Source: an uncultured Rhodospirillales bacterium
GTDB taxonomy: Bacteria > Pseudomonadota > Alphaproteobacteria > Acetobacterales > Acetobacteraceae
NCBI GenBank assembly: GCA_903865895.1
Contig: CAIPLM010000234.1
Span: 1 to 39,872 of the forward strand
Length of the DNA: 39,872 bases
Direction: 5' to 3'
The position numbers were made by a program, and so were the translations under genes. Shown here piece after piece: positions 31,880-39,739 of the stretch (the stretch's first letter is position 1; each line of letters starts with the position of its first letter). The notes below the pieces were generated by a model, which searched no databases, had not been told where the DNA came from, and saw only the letters and a program-made list of their open reading frames with translations.

Positions 31880-33115
31880 ATGCAAAAAGCCGTCTCCGAC
31901 GCCGCCGATGACACCATGATGCGCCCGCCCCCGGCGGTGACGATGTTCCCGGTGCTGATCGCGCTCAGTTTCTGCCACCTGCTGAACGACATGATGCAGT
32001 CGATGATCTCGGCGCTGTATCCGATGTTCAAAACCAACTTCCATCTCGATTATTCGCAGATCGGCATCATCGCGCTGTGCTTCCAGCTCACCGCCGCTTT
32101 GCTGCAGCCGGCGGTGGGGATGGTGACCGACAAGAAGCCGATGCCCTTCTCGATTTCGATCGGCATGGGCTCCACGCTGGTCGGCCTGCTGCTGCTGTCG
32201 GTGGCGCATGATTACTGGGTGGTGCTGATCGCCGCCGGGCTGGTGGGCATCGGCTCGGCGATTTTCCATCCGGAATCCTCCCGCGTGGCGCGCGTCGCCT
32301 CGGGCGGCCGATACGGGCTGGCGCAATCGGTGTTCCAGGTTGGCGGCAATGCCGGCGGCGCCATCGGGCCGCTGATCGCCACCTATTTCATCCTGCGCAC
32401 CGGGCAATCCTCGGTGGCCTGGGTGGCGGTCGCCGCGCTGGTGGCGATGATCATTCTCGCCCGCGTCGGCTTCTGGTATCGCGACAACCGGCCCAACACG
32501 CCGCTCAAGGCCCGCGCCACGGCGGCCGGCGGCGCGGTGCTGACGCGGGAGAAGGTGATTTTCTCGATTTTCATCCTCGCCGCGCTGACCTTCTCCAAGA
32601 ACGTCTACACCGCCTCGATCGGCTCCTACCTCACCTTCTATCTGATCGACGGGTTCAAGCTCTCGGCGCCGGATGCGACCTTTCACCTCTTCATCTTCAG
32701 CGCCGCGGTGGCCGCCGGCACCCTGCTGGGCGGGCCGATGACCGACCGGATCGGCCGCAAGGCGACGATGTGGATCTCCATCCTCGGCGTGCTGCCCTTC
32801 ACCCTCATGCTGCCCTACGCGAACCTGTTCTTCACCGACGTGCTGCTCATCATCATCGGCGGGCTGATGGCCTCGGCCTTCCCGGCGATCATGGTCTATG
32901 CGCAGGAGCTGGTGCCGGGCCGGGTGGGCATGATCGCCGGCATCTTCTTCGGCTTCGCTTTCGGCCTCGGCGGCCTGGGGGCGGCGGGCATGGGCTGGAT
33001 CGCGGACCGCACCAGCATCGCCTTCGTCTACCAGATCGCCTCCTTCCTGCCGGCGATCGGGCTGCTGACGGCGCTGCTGCCGAATTTGGCGAGCGGGCGG
33101 CCGGCGAAGGCCTAG
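31880..33115 (+). CDS. fsr: MFS efflux pump, fosmidomycin-resistance (Fsr) family
   Basis: 411 aa from ATG at 31880; the frame opens 44 codons earlier in Arg-rich sequence that overlaps the lipoprotein gene and is not family-like. About twelve TM segments. The Fsr signature is clear: IGSAIFHPESSRVARVASGGRYGLAQSVFQVGGNAGGAIGPL, beside MFS motifs TDKKPMPFS and GPMTDRIGRKA. E. coli Fsr exports fosmidomycin; other members expel small aromatic or phosphonate compounds, so natural cargo here is open. Its TAG stop interlocks with the stop of the convergent hydrolase gene inside one CTAG. Confidence 0.9.
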   Translation: MQKAVSDAADDTMMRPPPAVTMFPVLIALSFCHLLNDMMQSMISALYPMFKTNFHLDYSQIGIIALCFQLTAALLQPAVGMVTDKKPMPFSISIGMGSTLVGLLLLSVAHDYWVVLIAAGLVGIGSAIFHPESSRVARVASGGRYGLAQSVFQVGGNAGGAIGPLIATYFILRTGQSSVAWVAVAALVAMIILARVGFWYRDNRPNTPLKARATAAGGAVLTREKVIFSIFILAALTFSKNVYTASIGSYLTFYLIDGFKLSAPDATFHLFIFSAAVAAGTLLGGPMTDRIGRKATMWISILGVLPFTLMLPYANLFFTDVLLIIIGGLMASAFPAIMVYAQELVPGRVGMIAGIFFGFAFGLGGLGAAGMGWIADRTSIAFVYQIASFLPAIGLLTALLPNLASGRPAKA

Positions 33116-34623
33116 CTTCGGCGGAACCGCAACACCCGCGCCCGGTTGGTCACCAGCCGGACGCTGTCGCCGGTGAATTCCAGGCAGAGCCGCTGCCGCC
33201 ACGGCCCGCCGCCGCCGCGCTCGGCCAGAGCGAGGCTGGAGGACATCGGAACCAACGCGACCGTCTCCCGCTGCGGGCCGACGCCGGCGGTGAGCGTCGC
33301 CGCTCCATCGGTGACGGCAACGGTGAACCGGGCGCCGTAGCCCTCGTGTTCCCACAACCCGGCCCAGGCGGGATCGGCGGTGAGGCCCGGCGCCACCGGG
33401 CGGAAGGTCCGGGGCGCGTGGCCGATCTTCCCCGCGATGCCGCCGGGCACGCCGTGCAGCACCACGGGCAGATGCACGGAGTGGCCCTGCACGCCCGCCT
33501 CCGCGGGATAGACCGTCTCGGCGCCGCCGAGATAGGTCACCACCCCGGCCGCCTGCTCCATCCAGAACGGCCCCTCATCGGCGATGAACCGCCCGGCCGG
33601 CAGCGCCCCGGCGGCGGGTTCCGGCAGTGTGGCGCCGCCGAGGGCGGCCATCACCCGCATGGCGATGCCGTGCGCATCCGTGTCCTCGCGGTTGGACAGC
33701 ACCACCACCCCGGCGCCGTGCTCGGGGGCGAGCAGGAAGTGGTTCTTGAACCCCGGCAGCGAGCCGCCATGGCCGATGGCGATCATCCCCGGCACCGGCG
33801 AGCGGGCGAGGCCGAGCCCGTAGCCGGTGACGGTGCCGTCATTCAGCGCGCGATGGGCGCCGAGCCGGGCGAGCAGCCCCTCGGCGGGGCCGGCGCCGGT
33901 CAGCAACGCCTGGCACCAGGCCATCAGGTCCAGCGCGCTGCCGGCCAGCCCGCCGGAGGCCGAGATATGCAGCCCGTAGCGCCCGCGCAGCCAGCCGCGC
34001 CCGCTTTTCCAATAGCCGCCGGCGAGGTTCGGCACCGGGTCCGTCTCATCCTCCGGCAAGGTGATGCCGAGGCCGAGCGGGCGGAAGCAGCGTTCATGCA
34101 GGGCGGCGCGATAGTCGATCCCCTTGGCCTCCAGCGCCGCCTGCACCAGGCGGTAGCCGGTGTTGGAGTAGGAGATCTCGCTGCCCGGCACGAAATTCGT
34201 GGCATCGAAGCTGGTCGCGAATTCCAGCAACTGATCGCGGCTGAGCGAAGTGGTGGGAGAGATGCCGAGCTGCCACAGCATCTCCATGGTGTCCGGCAAC
34301 CCCGCCGTCATATCGAGCGCCCGGCCGACCGGGATGCCCGCCAGCGCCGAGGACAAAGGGAGATGGTCGCCCAGCATGTCCGCGATGCCGATCGGCGCGC
34401 CGGTCAGCAGCAGCGAGCACAGGAAATGCTTGCTGATCGAGGCGTAGCGCACCGCGGTGGCGGCCTGGAAGGGCAGGCCGAGCTCCAGCGAGGCGAGCCC
34501 GCCGCAGGCCTCGGCGCGCAGATCGTCGCGATCGAAGATCACGATGGCGCCGCCCGGCCCGCCCTCCCGCGTCCATCCGGCGGCAATTTCGCGGGCGACT
34601 TCGGCGGCCGGGGTCCAGTGCAT
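33112..34623 (-). CDS. S12 serine hydrolase, D-aminopeptidase-like
   Basis: 503 aa from ATG at 34623; 61 further codons upstream are Pro/Thr-rich and not family-like. The penicillin-binding-protein/beta-lactamase fold is shown by SxxK (Ser62-Lys65 in ASISKHF), YxN (Tyr152-Asn154 in SYSNTGYR) and HGG (285-287 in IGHGGSLPG). About 170 residues follow the catalytic domain, which fits D-aminopeptidase of Ochrobactrum anthropi, with two C-terminal beta-barrels, rather than class C beta-lactamase or a plain esterase. That enzyme removes D-amino acids from peptides. No signal peptide, so probably cytosolic. Esterase activity is an alternative. Convergent with fsr. Confidence 0.82.
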   Translation of the reverse strand: MHWTPAAEVAREIAAGWTREGGPGGAIVIFDRDDLRAEACGGLASLELGLPFQAATAVRYASISKHFLCSLLLTGAPIGIADMLGDHLPLSSALAGIPVGRALDMTAGLPDTMEMLWQLGISPTTSLSRDQLLEFATSFDATNFVPGSEISYSNTGYRLVQAALEAKGIDYRAALHERCFRPLGLGITLPEDETDPVPNLAGGYWKSGRGWLRGRYGLHISASGGLAGSALDLMAWCQALLTGAGPAEGLLARLGAHRALNDGTVTGYGLGLARSPVPGMIAIGHGGSLPGFKNHFLLAPEHGAGVVVLSNREDTDAHGIAMRVMAALGGATLPEPAAGALPAGRFIADEGPFWMEQAAGVVTYLGGAETVYPAEAGVQGHSVHLPVVLHGVPGGIAGKIGHAPRTFRPVAPGLTADPAWAGLWEHEGYGARFTVAVTDGAATLTAGVGPQRETVALVPMSSSLALAERGGGGPWRQRLCLEFTGDSVRLVTNRARVLRFRRS

Positions 34624-34738
34624 CGGGCGATCCTCGTGGCGGTGCGCGCCAGTTTCGGGCGGGGGCGGCGGGGAGGTCAATGGCGCGATGGTCTTGTCGC
34701 GGCCGGTTCGACCCGGCACAGTGGGGCAACTGAAATGA

Positions 34739-35158
34739 ATGGGGGACGCCGTGGAGGGACTCGCGATCAACTGGCTGGCGATCATCGTGCTGGCCATCGG
34801 CCGCAATGCGCTGGGCGCGCTGTGGTTTTCGCCGATCCTGTTCGGCGCGGCCTATTGCCGGATGAACGGGATATCGCCGCAGCGCATGGGCGAGGGGATG
34901 CCGTGGGCGATCGCTGGCGAACTGGTTGGCAACCTGATCGCCGGCACGGTGCTGGCCGTTGCGATCAAGGCGGCGCATGCCGCGGGCTTTATGGGCGGGG
35001 TGCAAATCGGTGCCATGGCCTGGCTCGGCTTCGTCGCCACCACCAGCATGGCCGACGTCACCTGGGCGAAGCGGCCCTTCGCCTTGTGGCTGGTCAATAA
35101 CGGCGTGCACCTGATCGGGCTTACGCTGATGGGCGCGGTGCTGGCGGTCTGGCGTTAA
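34739..35158 (+). CDS. DUF1761 family small membrane protein
   Basis: 139 aa with four hydrophobic segments. The family start INWLAIIVLAIGRNALGALWFSPILFG is recognisable as DUF1761, followed by PWAIAGELVGNLIAGTVLAVAI, GAMAWLGFVATTSMADVTWAKRPFALWLVNNGVHLIGLTLMGAVLAVW. Function of the family is unknown. An alternative GTG start at 34751 (VEGLAINW) has GGGGGA upstream. Divergent from the hydrolase gene by 115 bp. The last 15 bp, including the stop, are repeated downstream (35146-35205). Confidence 0.85.
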   Translation: MGDAVEGLAINWLAIIVLAIGRNALGALWFSPILFGAAYCRMNGISPQRMGEGMPWAIAGELVGNLIAGTVLAVAIKAAHAAGFMGGVQIGAMAWLGFVATTSMADVTWAKRPFALWLVNNGVHLIGLTLMGAVLAVWR

Positions 35159-35205
35159 GCGGTCTGGCGTTAAGCGGGCTGGCGTTAAGCGGGCTGGCGC
35201 CAAGC
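35146..35205 (+). repeat. Four 15-bp tandem repeats carrying the DUF1761 stop codon
   Basis: GGTCTGGCGTTAAGC at 35146 and 35161, then GGGCTGGCGTTAAGC at 35176 and GGGCTGGCGCCAAGC at 35191. The first unit contains the last codons and TAA stop of the DUF1761 gene; the following units are copies in the same frame, with TAA kept in three and changed to CAA in the fourth. Looks like a recent slippage expansion with decay towards the outside. Confidence 0.9.
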
Positions 35206-35267
35206 GGCATCTTCCCCGCCACGGCGGGCCGCGCTAAGCCTGCGGCACGTTCAAGGGAGGATGTGCA

Positions 35268-36017
35268 ATGACGCAGTCGCAGCGTTTCGCCGGGCAGGTG
35301 GCGGTGGTCACCGGAGGCGTGTCGGGTATCGGTTTCGCGGTGGCGAGCCGGCTGGTCGCCGAGGGGGCGCGCCTCGCGGTATGGGACGTCAACGCCGCCG
35401 CACTCGCCGACATGTCCGCCCGGCTCGGCAGCCAGGTGCACACCGTCGCGCTCGACCTCACCGACGCCGACGCCGTGCAGGCGGCCGCCGCCAGCACCGT
35501 CGCCGCACTCGGCCGGCTTGACGTGCTGGTCGCCTCCGCCGGCATCACCGGCCCCAACGCCACCACCTGGGACTACCCGGTGGATGACTGGAAGCGGGTG
35601 ATGGACGTCAACATCAACGGCGTTTTCTACTCCGACCGCGCCGTGGTGCCGCACATGCTGGCCAATGATTATGGCCGCATCGTCAACATCGCCTCGGTGG
35701 CCGGCAAGGAGGGCAACCCCAACGCCTCGGCCTATTCCACCTCCAAGGCCGCGGTGATCGGGCTCACCAAGTCGCTCGGCAAGGAGCTCGCCAAGACCGG
35801 CGTGCGGGTGAACTGCGTGACACCGGCCGCCGTGCGCACGCCGATTTTCGAGCAGATGTCGCAGCAGCATATCGATTTCATGCTGTCGAAAATCCCCATC
35901 GGCCGCTTCGGCACGGTGGAGGAAGTCGCCTCGCTGATTTGCTGGCTGGCCAGCGCCGAGGCGAGCTTCTCGACCGGCGCGGTGTTCGACATCTCGGGCG
36001 GCCGCGCGACTTATTGA
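35268..36017 (+). CDS. SDR family NAD(P)-dependent oxidoreductase
   Basis: 249 aa classical short-chain dehydrogenase. Cofactor motif TGGVSGIG at 15-22; Asp40 after beta-2 (AVWDVN) suggests NAD preference; VASAGI around 88-93; catalytic Ser143, Tyr156 and Lys160 in NIASVAGKEGNPNASAYSTSK. C-terminal IPIGRFGTVEEVASLICWLASAEASFSTGAVFDISGG is typical of FabG-like and sugar/hydroxy-acid dehydrogenases. AGGGAGG ends 7 bp before the ATG. First of five same-strand genes with metabolic functions ending at 39659; 36 bp separate it from the DUF169 gene. Substrate unknown. Confidence 0.9.
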   Translation: MTQSQRFAGQVAVVTGGVSGIGFAVASRLVAEGARLAVWDVNAAALADMSARLGSQVHTVALDLTDADAVQAAAASTVAALGRLDVLVASAGITGPNATTWDYPVDDWKRVMDVNINGVFYSDRAVVPHMLANDYGRIVNIASVAGKEGNPNASAYSTSKAAVIGLTKSLGKELAKTGVRVNCVTPAAVRTPIFEQMSQQHIDFMLSKIPIGRFGTVEEVASLICWLASAEASFSTGAVFDISGGRATY

Positions 36018-36053
36018 ACCCCAACGGCCCCAAGAGAGGGCAGGAGAACACCC

Positions 36054-36827
36054 ATGTCGGCGGAACTGGCGGTCCAGGGCGAGCAGCTCGCATCCATTCT
36101 CAAGCTGCGCAACGGCGCCTTCGGCATGAAGATGTTCGAAGACAAGGCGGCGCTCGACGCTATTCCCCGCCTGCGCCGCCCCAAGGCGGTGCACACGATG
36201 GACCAGATCGTCGCCCAGGCGGCGCGGCTGGGCTGGACGGTGGGGATCACCAGCGAGGACCTCGTTGGCGCCCAGTGCCGCGCCGTGGTCGGGCTTGGCA
36301 ACGCCAAGGATGCCAAATGGCAGTCAGGCCAGAGCATGGTCGGCGTATGGTATTCCACCCCCGAGGATGCCGGCGCCCACCAGGCCGCCATGAACTGCGT
36401 GCCCGATGGCAAGTATGAGGCGCTGGTGGTCTCGCCGCTTGCCTCGCAGCGGCTGGATGAGCCGGATATTGTGCTGTTCTACGCCACCCCCGGCGCGATG
36501 ATGTATTTCATCAACGGGCTGCAATGGGCCGGGTATAAGAGCTTCGACTGGTCGGTGGTGGGCGAAAGCTCCTGCGCCGATAGCTGGGGCCGGGCGCTCG
36601 CCACCCGCACCCCCTCGCTCTCCATCCCCTGCTTCGCCGAGCGCCGCTATGGCGGCGTGCTGGACGATGAGATGCTGATGGCCCTGCCGCCCTCTTATAT
36701 CGGCAAGGCGATCGCTGGGATGCAGGCGCTGGCGAAGAACGGGCTGCGCTATCCGTTCCCGCAGTATGGCATCCAGCAGGATGTGCGGGATGGGATGGCG
36801 GCCAGCTATCCGGATCGGAAGCGGTGA
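36054..36827 (+). CDS. DUF169 family protein
   Basis: 257 aa. Appears to be a DUF169 (COG2043) protein: LRNGAFGMKMFEDKAALDAIPRLRRPKAVHTMDQIVAQAARLGWTVGITSEDL, then VSPLASQRLDEPDIVLFYATPGAMMYFINGLQWAGYKSFDWSVVGESSCADSWG, and PSLSIPCFAERRYGGVLDDEMLMALPP. Conserved-looking cysteines at CRAVVG, ESSCADSW and IPCFAERR could bind a metal. No known reaction. GGAG lies upstream. Placed between the SDR gene and the ligase gene, with the AT-rich palindromic element in the 150-bp gap that follows. Probably cytosolic. Confidence 0.8.
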   Translation: MSAELAVQGEQLASILKLRNGAFGMKMFEDKAALDAIPRLRRPKAVHTMDQIVAQAARLGWTVGITSEDLVGAQCRAVVGLGNAKDAKWQSGQSMVGVWYSTPEDAGAHQAAMNCVPDGKYEALVVSPLASQRLDEPDIVLFYATPGAMMYFINGLQWAGYKSFDWSVVGESSCADSWGRALATRTPSLSIPCFAERRYGGVLDDEMLMALPPSYIGKAIAGMQALAKNGLRYPFPQYGIQQDVRDGMAASYPDRKR

Positions 36828-36834
36828 GGGAAGG

Positions 36835-36951
36835 GGTTCTTTTTTGAAAAAAAAGAACCAAAAAACTTTTATCCGCTGGTACGATGTTCCCCGGGGAAAC
36901 TCCGAGCTAAGCGGATAAAAAGTTTTTGCTTCTTTTTTCAAAAAGAAGCGC
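36835..36951. repeat. AT-rich compound palindromic element, copy 2
   Basis: Left hairpin 36835-36859 (GGTTCTTTTTT stem, 11 bp) plus AAAAAACTTTTATCCGCT to 36877. This is mirrored by AGCGGATAAAAAGTTTTT from 36910 plus the right hairpin 36928-36949 (GCTTCTTTTT stem, 10 bp). The 32-bp centre holds the perfect 12-bp palindrome TTCCCCGGGGAA (36887-36898). This copy shows the inverted-repeat plan best. It sits between the DUF169 and ligase genes within a probable operon, 26 bp before the ligase start. Confidence 0.87.
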
Positions 36952-36977
36952 TTGCTTACTTCGATTGAGGAGCCCCC

Positions 36978-38237
36978 ATGCACCGCCACCCCCTGATCAT
37001 GGTCTGCACCTGCGAAATCGCCGGCCGGGTGCGCGGCAAGGCCTTTCCGGCCGGGGATCTGCCATCGCGCCTGGTCAAAGGCGTCGGCTGGGTGCCGACC
37101 AACACCATGATCTCCTGCTTCGGGCCGATCTACAGCACCCCCTTCGGCACCACTGATGACCTGATGCTGGTGCCGGATCCGGCGACGGAAGTGAACGTCG
37201 AATTCGGCGATGACAGCGCCAACGAGCACTTCTTCCTCGGCGATATCCGCCATCTCGATGGCAAGCCATGGTCCTGCTGCCCGCGTGATTTCCTCCGCCG
37301 CGGGCTGGCCGCGCTGAAGGCGGAGACCGGGCTCGATCTGGTGTCGGCCTTCGAGCATGAATTCGTCTACACCGGGGTGGAGGACGCACCGGGCGCGCCC
37401 TATTCGCTCGATGCCTATCGCCGCCAGGGAATTTTCGCCGAGGCGCTGATCGCCGCTTTGCGCTCGGCCGGCACCGAGCCCGACAGCTTCATGCCGGAAT
37501 ACGGCGCACGGCAGTATGAAGTGGTGGTGGACCCCGCGACTGGCCTCGCCTCGGCCGACCGGGCAGTGGTGCTGCGGGAAATCACCCGGGCCACCGCGCA
37601 TCGCCTCGGCCATCGCGCTATTTTCGCGCCCATCCTCTCGCCCGATGGCGTCGGCAACGGGGTGCACGTGCATTTCAGTCTGCGCGACGGCAATGGCCGC
37701 CCGGCGATGTATGACGCCAAGGGGCATCTCGGGCTCTCCCTGCTCGGCGCCCGCTTCGTCGCCGGGGTGATGCACCATCTTCCGGCGCTGTGCGCCATCA
37801 CCGCCCCCAGCGCCGTCTCCTACATCCGCATGCGGCCGAACCGTTGGGCGCCGACGCACGCCACGCTCGCCACCCAGGACCGCGGTGCGGCGATGCGGGT
37901 CTGCCCGATCTGGCCGGGCGGCGAGCCAGGGCGCCAGTTCAACGTGGAGTATCGCTGCGCCGATGCGGCGGCGAGCCCCTATCTCGCGCTCGGCGCCATC
38001 GTCTGGGCCGGGGTGGACGGCATTCGCCATCACCGCAAACTGCCGCATGGCGAGGGCGCCGCGCTCCCGGCCGATCTCGGCACCGCGCTCGACGCGCTGG
38101 AGGCCACCGCGGAGGCCAAGACCTGGTTCGGCGAGACCTATCTCTCCGCCTACCTCATGCATAAGCGCGGCGAACTCGCCAGCCTCGCCGGCCTCGACGA
38201 GGCCGAGCAATGCGCCCGCTACGCCGCCACCTACTAG
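36978..38237 (+). CDS. Glutamine synthetase family ligase (gamma-glutamyl-amine synthetase-like)
   Basis: 419 aa; shorter than true GlnA and lacking its adenylylation loop context. Catalytic-domain motifs: Glu126 and Glu128 in AFEHEF, FMPEYGARQYE at 171-181, GNGVHVHFS at 227-234, SAVSYIRMRPNRWAP near 278-292, and FNVEYRCADAAASPYLAL near 321-338. The N-terminal part (CEIAGRVRGKAFP) is the reduced beta-grasp region. The family joins glutamate to ammonia or amines using ATP; non-GlnA members such as PuuA make gamma-glutamyl amines. GAGGAG ends 5 bp before the ATG. Next to an amidohydrolase and a cysteine hydrolase, a catabolic gamma-glutamylation role is likely but the amine is unknown. Confidence 0.88.
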   Translation: MHRHPLIMVCTCEIAGRVRGKAFPAGDLPSRLVKGVGWVPTNTMISCFGPIYSTPFGTTDDLMLVPDPATEVNVEFGDDSANEHFFLGDIRHLDGKPWSCCPRDFLRRGLAALKAETGLDLVSAFEHEFVYTGVEDAPGAPYSLDAYRRQGIFAEALIAALRSAGTEPDSFMPEYGARQYEVVVDPATGLASADRAVVLREITRATAHRLGHRAIFAPILSPDGVGNGVHVHFSLRDGNGRPAMYDAKGHLGLSLLGARFVAGVMHHLPALCAITAPSAVSYIRMRPNRWAPTHATLATQDRGAAMRVCPIWPGGEPGRQFNVEYRCADAAASPYLALGAIVWAGVDGIRHHRKLPHGEGAALPADLGTALDALEATAEAKTWFGETYLSAYLMHKRGELASLAGLDEAEQCARYAATY

Positions 38238-38244
38238 GACCGCC

Positions 38245-39009
38245 ATGACGAACCGCCTGCTCGCCCCCGATGAACCCGCCCCTGTCTCCGTCGGCCGTTT
38301 CGGTCGCGGCAAATTCTTCCTCGCCTGCGACCATGCTGGCCGGCGCATCCCCGCCAAACTTGGCCGGCTCGGCGTGCCGGAGAGCGAGCTGGTGCGCCAC
38401 ATCGCCTGGGATATCGGCATCTGGGGCACCTCCGTCCGCATCGCCCGCGCACTCGATGCCTTCCTGATCGGCCAGCCCTATTCGCGGCTGGTGATCGACA
38501 ATAACCGCCCGCTGACCAGCCCGACGCTGATCCCCGAAATCAGCGAATCGACGCCGATTCCGGGCAATGTCGGGCTCTCCGAGGCCGATCGCGCCCAGCG
38601 CATCGCCGAGGTGTTCACCCCCTATCACGACCGCATCGAGGCCGAGATCATCGCCCGCAAACCGGCGCTGTTCGTCGCCATGCACAGCTTTACCGACGTC
38701 TACAAAGGCGTCGCCCGCCCCTGGCACGCCGGCGTGCTGTTCAATCGCGACGTCGGCATCTCCCGCATCCTGCTTGACCTGCTGCGCGCCGAGCCCGGCT
38801 TGGTGGTGGGGGAAAACGAGCCCTACGCGGTCTCCGATACCTCCGACTACTCCGCCCCCGTCCACGCCGAGCGGCGCGGTCTGCCATATCTCGAACTCGA
38901 AATCCGCCAGGACCTCATCGCCACCCCCGAAGGCGAGGCCGAATGGGCCGAGCGCTTCACCCGCCTGCTGCCCGAAGCCTGGCGCCGCTTTTCCGGAGAG
39001 ACCGCATGA
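38245..39009 (+). CDS. N-formylglutamate amidohydrolase family protein
   Basis: 254 aa from ATG at 38245; the longer open frame upstream lies in the ligase gene and is a shadow. Motifs of the N-formylglutamate amidohydrolase family (COG3931 type): FFLACDHAGRRIP near 24-35, HIAWDIGIWG, VIDNNRPLTSPTLIPEIS, VAMHSFTDVYKG with His147, HAGVLFNRD, and LPYLELEIRQDLI. Classical HutG removes formate from N-formylglutamate in histidine use; no hut genes are nearby, so a related gamma- or N-acyl-glutamate could be the substrate. It begins 7 bp after the ligase stop and overlaps the next gene by 4 bp. Confidence 0.87.
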   Translation: MTNRLLAPDEPAPVSVGRFGRGKFFLACDHAGRRIPAKLGRLGVPESELVRHIAWDIGIWGTSVRIARALDAFLIGQPYSRLVIDNNRPLTSPTLIPEISESTPIPGNVGLSEADRAQRIAEVFTPYHDRIEAEIIARKPALFVAMHSFTDVYKGVARPWHAGVLFNRDVGISRILLDLLRAEPGLVVGENEPYAVSDTSDYSAPVHAERRGLPYLELEIRQDLIATPEGEAEWAERFTRLLPEAWRRFSGETA

Positions 39010-39659
39010 ACCATCCGTATCCCTCGACCCGCGACCTGCCCGTCGAGCCCGCCCACACCACGCTGCTGTTCATCGACGTGCAGAACTACTGCGCCATCCG
39101 CGAGGGCACCGAATTCAAGGACATGACGCCGGAGGAATTCCAGGAGCGGCTCGGCTGGTTCTTCGACCAGATGGAGCGGAAAACCGTCCCGAACATGCAG
39201 GCGCTCCAGGCCGGCTGCCGGGCCGCGGGCATCGAGGTGATGTACACCCTCATCCGCAACCTCACCCAGGACGGGCGGGACCGCAGCCTCGACTATAAAA
39301 TCACCGGCTTCTCCGTGCCCCCCGGCTCCTGGGACGGCGAGGTGATCGACGCACTACAGCCGCTTGGCGATGAAATCGTCATCCCGAAAACCTCCTCCAA
39401 CGTCTTCGTCTCCACCAATCTCGACTACGTGCTGCGCAACCTCTCCACCAAATACCTGGTGATCTCCGGCATCGTCACCGACCAATGCGTCGAAGGCGCG
39501 GTGCGCGATGGCTGCGACCTCGGCTACCTCATCACGCTGGTGACCGATGCTTGCGCGACCTACACGCAGGAGCGGCACGATAATTCGCTGCGGGCGATCA
39601 AGGGGTATTGCCGGCAGCGGACGACGGCGGAATTTCTGGCGGAGATTGGGCAGGGGTAA
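39006..39659 (+). CDS. Isochorismatase-like cysteine hydrolase
   Basis: 217 aa. The isochorismatase/nicotinamidase fold with the Cys-Asp-Lys triad of amidase members: Asp24 in LFIDVQN, Lys128 in IPKTSSNVF, Cys161 in GIVTDQCVEGAVRDG. The cis-peptide region SGIVTDQ and LVTDACATYTQERHDNSL are typical. Members hydrolyse amides such as nicotinamide, N-carbamoylsarcosine and ureidoacrylate. The ATGA overlap with the preceding gene indicates coupling. Being last in the SDR-DUF169-ligase-amidohydrolase series suggests it cleaves a C-N bond of the same substrate. Substrate unknown. Confidence 0.9.
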   Translation: MNHPYPSTRDLPVEPAHTTLLFIDVQNYCAIREGTEFKDMTPEEFQERLGWFFDQMERKTVPNMQALQAGCRAAGIEVMYTLIRNLTQDGRDRSLDYKITGFSVPPGSWDGEVIDALQPLGDEIVIPKTSSNVFVSTNLDYVLRNLSTKYLVISGIVTDQCVEGAVRDGCDLGYLITLVTDACATYTQERHDNSLRAIKGYCRQRTTAEFLAEIGQG

Positions 39660-39663
39660 GGGA

Positions 39664-39739
39664 GGGCTTCTTTTTGAAAAAAGAAGCAAAAACTTTTTAT
39701 CCGTTTGCTTCGCACCCTCCCAGGAGAGCGCGCAACTAA
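39664..39739. repeat. AT-rich compound palindromic element, copy 3 (left arm only)
   Basis: Hairpin 39666-39687 (GCTTCTTTTT stem, 10 bp) followed by AAAAACTTTTTATCCG, the same order as the left arm of copy 2, then about 40 bp of GC-rich core. No mirrored right arm follows; instead the insertion-sequence end begins at about 39740. The right arm is expected beyond the insertion, outside the window. Confidence 0.75.

Noticed and set aside
33112-34623. Annotation as a class C beta-lactamase
   Set aside because: SxxK, YxN and HGG are shared across the S12 group; lack of a signal peptide and a long C-terminal part fit D-aminopeptidase-type or esterase members better.
32770-35100. 776-codon plus-strand open frame
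   Set aside because: Overlaps fsr in another frame and the D-aminopeptidase-like gene in antisense; composition typical of a GC-driven shadow, while both true genes have clear motifs.
36324-38441. 705-codon minus-strand open frame
   Set aside because: Runs antisense to the DUF169 and ligase genes and straight through the AT-rich palindromic element, giving Phe/Lys-rich nonsense there; not a gene.
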